From NCBI GenBank assembly GCA_022821935.1, contig JAJECR010000311.1, positions 1-9,019 on the forward strand: a DNA stretch of 9,019 nt, read 5' to 3'. Made by a program: the position numbers and the translations under genes. Below are positions 5,891 to 9,019 of the stretch, piece after piece. This DNA is from Candidatus Latescibacterota bacterium (lineage in GTDB: Bacteria > JAAXHH01). A model generated the notes under the pieces. It had not been told where the DNA came from. It saw only the letters and a list, made by a program, of their open reading frames with translations, and searched no databases. Position 1 is the first letter of the stretch. Every line of letters starts with the position of its first letter.

Positions 5891-6727
5891 CTAGGCGATG
5901 CCGCCCACCCGGTTGAATCCTTCCTTGCTGTATGCGACGCGGCCGGCGCCCAGGGAAGTCTTCAGCGCATCCATCAGGGCGCCATGGGCGCCGAGCCGGT
6001 ACCATTCCCCGTAACCGAACCGATCGTACATCTCCCGCACCTGGAGACGCTCGGTCCGCATCCCGCCCGACCCGTCGCCGTCGAAATAGGTATCCACGAC
6101 CACGGAGTGGCAGCGGTCCCGGATCGTTTCCACGAACGTGTCCGGATCGTTGGGCAGCATGGGACTGATGGTGACCCGCACCGCGAGGCCGGCTTCCATT
6201 GCGGCGTCCAGGGTCTTTAGCCGGGCGGCCACGGTCGGGGCATGGGGCGTGAGGTTGCGGCGAACGGCCTCGTCGTGGGTTTCGAGCGTCACGTTCAGCT
6301 CGGCCCGGTCGATGCGCTTCAGCACGTCGAAGTCCCGGCGGACCATGGGGCTGCGTGTCTGCACGACGAGCCGGTCCGGCTGCATGGCCGTGAACACCTC
6401 CAGGCACCGGCGCGTGATCCGGTACTTCGATTCGGCGCCCTGGTAGGGATCGGTGGCGGAACTCAGGAAAACCCGCACCGCCCTGTCCCGCTTCTTCAAC
6501 CCGGCCATCTCGGTCTCGAGCCGCTCGGGCGCGTTGATCTTTACGTCGACGTAGTCCCCCCACGCCCCACCGTGGTACAGGTGGACGGGCAGGGCCTGGA
6601 CGTAGCAGTAGGGACACCGGTAGACGCAGCCGACGTAGGGCTGCAGGGTGTGGGTATAGCCCTCCAGGAACCCGCCCGTGCGAGTCAGAATCGTCTTGCA
6701 GGTGATTTCGCGTATGTTCGTAGCCAT
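5891..6727 (-). CDS. SPL-type radical SAM protein (COG1533-like)
   Basis: The protein has 278 residues with the radical SAM cluster motif CVYRCPYCY, i.e. Cys34, Cys38 and Cys41 in CxxxCxxC spacing, which should bind a [4Fe-4S] cluster that cleaves S-adenosylmethionine. The preceding LQPYVGC and the later LSSATDPYQGAESKYRITRR (88-107) are typical of the COG1533 group, related to spore photoproduct lyase. LETHDEAVRR (147-156) and VRVTISPMLP (182-191) are the next barrel strands. True spore photoproduct lyases are longer and repair a thymine dimer in spore DNA; most COG1533 members have no proven reaction, so no substrate is assigned. The ATG has GGAAGG at 6734-6739, six bases upstream. It follows priA after 79 bases on the same strand, a spacing that allows co-transcription, which makes a DNA-related role possible but unproven. 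Confidence 0.88.
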   Translation of the reverse strand: MATNIREITCKTILTRTGGFLEGYTHTLQPYVGCVYRCPYCYVQALPVHLYHGGAWGDYVDVKINAPERLETEMAGLKKRDRAVRVFLSSATDPYQGAESKYRITRRCLEVFTAMQPDRLVVQTRSPMVRRDFDVLKRIDRAELNVTLETHDEAVRRNLTPHAPTVAARLKTLDAAMEAGLAVRVTISPMLPNDPDTFVETIRDRCHSVVVDTYFDGDGSGGMRTERLQVREMYDRFGYGEWYRLGAHGALMDALKTSLGAGRVAYSKEGFNRVGGIA

Positions 6728-6765
6728 AACGCGCCTTCCGATCCCGTCGTCGAGCCCTCTTCAGG

Positions 6766-6780
6766 CGCGCCGACGGCGCG
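6766..6780. repeat. Short GC dyad in the priA - radical SAM gap
   Basis: Seven-base arms CGCGCCG (6766-6772) and CGGCGCG (6774-6780) flank a single base, forming a near-perfect palindrome in the 79-base gap after priA. There is no T-run, and such dyads arise readily in GC-rich DNA, so it may be a protein site, a weak transcript end or chance. Confidence 0.3.
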
Positions 6781-6806
6781 GCCGACGTCCCCTCATTTCA
6801 TCCCGG

Positions 6807-9019
6807 TCACATCAAACCCACCGGATCCACGTCGACTTTCAGATGAATACGCCGGCTGTCGGCGGCGCGCTCCCAGTGCGCCCTGACCTGACGCACGGTA
6901 TCGCGCAGGCGCGCGGAATGGCTGCTGCGCGCGATGATCTGCCAGCGGTACAGGTTGCGCACGCGGGCAATTACCGGAGGGGCGGGACCAAGTATGCTCA
7001 GTTCGCCGGCATATTTCCGCATGAGATCGGCGAAACGGCGCGCTTCCCCCATGACGTAGTCATCCTGCTCGCCCTGGAACAGGATACCGACCATGCGTCC
7101 GAAGGGCGGGTAGCTCAGCGCCTTCCTGTCGGTGATTTCCCGGGCGTAAAAAGTCTCATAGTCGTGCGCCTGCGCGCTGGTTACGCTGTGGTGGCCCTGC
7201 GAATAGGTCTGCACGATCACTTCGCCGCCCAGTTTTCCCCGCCCGGTCCTTCCGGCCACCTGCGTAAGTAACTGAAAAGTCCGCTCGCTGGCCCTGAAGT
7301 CGGGCAGGTTGAGCGAGGTATCGGCCGAGATGACGCCCACGAGCGTCACGTTCGGGAAATCGAACCCCTTGGCCACCATCTGGGTACCGAGCAGGATATC
7401 CGCCTCGCGATTGAGTATGCGGTGGAAGATATCCTGGTGAGAACCCTTCCGCGTCGTAGTATCCATGTCCATGCGGACGATCCGGGCACTCGGAAAACGC
7501 TCCTTCAGTTCCTCCTCGACGCGCTGGGTGCCCACGCCCCGGTAGCCGATCGAATCGGAACGGCACTTCGGGCAGGCTTCCGGCGCCTGTTCCCGGTGGT
7601 CGCAGTAGTGGCACCGCATGAACAGGCTGTCGGCGTGGTAGGTCATCGTCACGCTGCAATGGGGACAGGACACGGAGTGCCCGCAGTCATAGCACTGGAC
7701 GAAGGGGGAGAACCCGCGCCGGTTCAGGAAGAGGATGATCTGCTCCTGCCGGGCGAGCCGGTCCCTGATCCGCTCGGCCAGGGGAGCGGAGAAGATCGAA
7801 AGACGGCCCAGCCTGCGCTCTTCCCGCATGTCCACGATCCGCACGCCCGGCAGGGGCCGCCGGTCCACCCGTCTGGTCAGGCGGCAGCATGCGAATTTGC
7901 CGTTCTGCGTATTGGCATAGGTCTCCAGGGAAGGCGTCGCGCTGCCCAGGACCGTCACGGCGTTCACCATCCGGGCCCGGACTACCGCCACGTCCCGCGC
8001 GTGATAGAGCGGGGGATCGTCGAACTGCTTGTAGGACGGTTCATGTTCTTCGTCGATGACGATCAGGCCGAGGTTGGCCAGCGGCGCGAACACGGCGGAC
8101 CGGGCGCCCACCACGATACGGTAGTCCCCGGCGCGGGTCCTCCGCCAGGAATCGTACCGCTCTCCCGGGGACAGGCCGCTGTGCAGGACGGTCACGAGAT
8201 CGCCGAAGTGGGCGCGGAACTGCCGCACGGCCTGCGGGGTCAGGGCGAGCTCCGGCACGAGCACGATGGCCGACCTGCCCGCTTCCAGGGTCTTTTCTAT
8301 GGATTTAACGTACACGTGGGTCTTCCCGCTGCCGGTGACGCCGTAGAGCAGCAGGGACTTGAAGGCGCCTTCGCCGATGGCGCCGCGGATCGTGCGCAAT
8401 GCGGCGGACTGCTCGCTCGTGGGATCGACCGCGGCCGGAGCGGGCAGTTCGACGTCCCGGTAGGGGTCGCGTATCGACTCGACCTCGCTGAGCGAAACCA
8501 GGCCCTTCTTCTCGAGTCTTCTGACCACGGCCCGTTCGATTCGGCCCAGATGGCGCAGTTGTTCCGTGGTCAGCCTGCCGTTGTGCCGCACCAGGAGATT
8601 GATGCAACCGGCCTGCCGGGGCGAGCGGGGGAGCAGCCTGGTAATGATCTTCTCCGCATCCTCCTTCGACGGGATCAGTTCGACCCAGGTCTCGTACCGG
8701 ATGCCCGGACCCGCGCTGGAATCTCCGATTGATATCGATACCAGACCCTTCGCCTCGAGGCTTCGCAGGGCCGTAAAGGGCTGCCGGACGCGGGTTCGGC
8801 GCCGGAGGCCGGACAGGGCGATGGCCCCCTGTTCGGGGACCTGGGCGAGCAGTTCCGCCTGCCGGGGCGCGGCGCGTCGGAGCCGGTCCATGCACTCTGG
8901 GGGACACGGACCGTCCCGGCTTACGATCTGATCGCTTTCCGACAGCAGACCCGCTGGGAGGGCCGCCTTGATCGCTTCGCCCCAAGGGCAGAGATAGTAC
9001 CGGCCTATCCACCGCGTGA
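6807..9019 (-). CDS. priA: Primosomal protein N' (PriA replication-restart helicase), N-terminus outside window
   Basis: PriA is the 3'-to-5' superfamily 2 DNA helicase that recognises stalled forks and reloads the replisome. The visible part is 736 residues. The frame does not begin at the ATG at 8891: it continues to the window end and encodes WIGRYYLCPWGEAIKAALPA, the conserved segment that follows the PriA 3'-end-binding domain, so roughly the first 75-100 residues are missing. In visible numbering: winged-helix region about 43-180, Walker A GVTGSGKT (226-233), DEEH box (322-325), GSATPS (358-363), eight zinc cysteines (442, 445, 451, 454, 469, 472, 482, 485) all present, helicase motifs GTQMVAKGFDFP (544-555) and QVAGRTGRG (586-594), then the C-terminal domain with YPPFGRM (636-642). 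Nothing is broken in the visible part. The stop is TGA at 6809-6807. It is the upstream gene of the priA-radical SAM-thioesterase series. Confidence 0.96.
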   Translation of the reverse strand, partial: TRWIGRYYLCPWGEAIKAALPAGLLSESDQIVSRDGPCPPECMDRLRRAAPRQAELLAQVPEQGAIALSGLRRRTRVRQPFTALRSLEAKGLVSISIGDSSAGPGIRYETWVELIPSKEDAEKIITRLLPRSPRQAGCINLLVRHNGRLTTEQLRHLGRIERAVVRRLEKKGLVSLSEVESIRDPYRDVELPAPAAVDPTSEQSAALRTIRGAIGEGAFKSLLLYGVTGSGKTHVYVKSIEKTLEAGRSAIVLVPELALTPQAVRQFRAHFGDLVTVLHSGLSPGERYDSWRRTRAGDYRIVVGARSAVFAPLANLGLIVIDEEHEPSYKQFDDPPLYHARDVAVVRARMVNAVTVLGSATPSLETYANTQNGKFACCRLTRRVDRRPLPGVRIVDMREERRLGRLSIFSAPLAERIRDRLARQEQIILFLNRRGFSPFVQCYDCGHSVSCPHCSVTMTYHADSLFMRCHYCDHREQAPEACPKCRSDSIGYRGVGTQRVEEELKERFPSARIVRMDMDTTTRKGSHQDIFHRILNREADILLGTQMVAKGFDFPNVTLVGVISADTSLNLPDFRASERTFQLLTQVAGRTGRGKLGGEVIVQTYSQGHHSVTSAQAHDYETFYAREITDRKALSYPPFGRMVGILFQGEQDDYVMGEARRFADLMRKYAGELSILGPAPPVIARVRNLYRWQIIARSSHSARLRDTVRQVRAHWERAADSRRIHLKVDVDPVGLM

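Noticed and set aside
5286..6617. 443-residue version of the thioesterase
   Set aside because: Only the last 140 residues match a family. The rest is an out-of-frame reading of the radical SAM gene and the repeat-rich gap.
7422..8732. 436-codon plus-strand frame opposite priA
   Set aside because: It lies wholly antisense to well-conserved helicase motifs, and its product has no recognisable domain.
8889..8891. ATG at 8891 as the true start of priA
   Set aside because: The same frame continues to the window end and encodes the conserved WIGRYYLCPWGEA segment, so this ATG is an internal methionine.

Overview
This window reads as chromosomal DNA of a GC-rich, free-living bacterium. Coding stretches that I sampled by eye run at about 60-68% GC. 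I see no phage, transposon, plasmid, CRISPR or RNA-gene signature. The gene set (an E. coli-type adenylosuccinate lyase, a sodium:solute symporter, a monomeric sarcosine-oxidase-type flavoenzyme, an SPL-type radical SAM protein, PriA) suits an uncultured-type heterotroph of a phylum such as Gemmatimonadota or Latescibacterota. That placement is only an impression.

Layout. Positions 1-209 are AT-rich (about 40% GC over the first 180 bases) and hold no clear gene, but carry a good -10 hexamer before the first gene. At 210-605 (+) is a single-domain rhodanese with an unusual active-site loop and a CGCG tail. It converges with a minus-strand cluster that reads, in transcription order, purB (3679-2315), a sodium:solute symporter (2314-746) and a one-helix small membrane protein (746-609). 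Here purB stop and symporter start abut (TAA|ATG), and symporter stop and small-ORF start overlap (TAATG), so the three are almost certainly one translationally coupled operon. A 348-base divergent spacer (3680-4027) holds a candidate purB promoter and a 24-bp tandem direct repeat just upstream of the next gene.

At 4028-5167 (+) is a sarcosine/N-methyl-amino-acid oxidase of the MSOX/SolA family, with TTG start, the covalent-flavin cysteine at residue 315 and the substrate-binding lysine at 348. A short spacer with a hairpin separates it from a second minus-strand series: priA (window end to 6807, its N-terminus lying beyond the window), an SPL/COG1533-type radical SAM protein (6727-5891) and a PaaI-type hotdog thioesterase (5708-5286). 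The 182-base gap between the last two carries GC-rich direct repeats.

How they work together. purB supplies purine synthesis and priA replication restart; both are housekeeping genes. The symporter plus its small partner imports an unknown organic solute. The oxidase would demethylate or deaminate a secondary amine in the cytoplasm, giving H2O2. A link between the symporter and the oxidase (uptake then oxidation of a methylated amine or imino acid) is possible but rests only on proximity across divergent transcription units. I see no clear undescribed multi-gene system. The observations most worth a second look are the coupled small membrane ORF, the purB-symporter fusion of expression, the tandem repeat before the oxidase and the atypical rhodanese.
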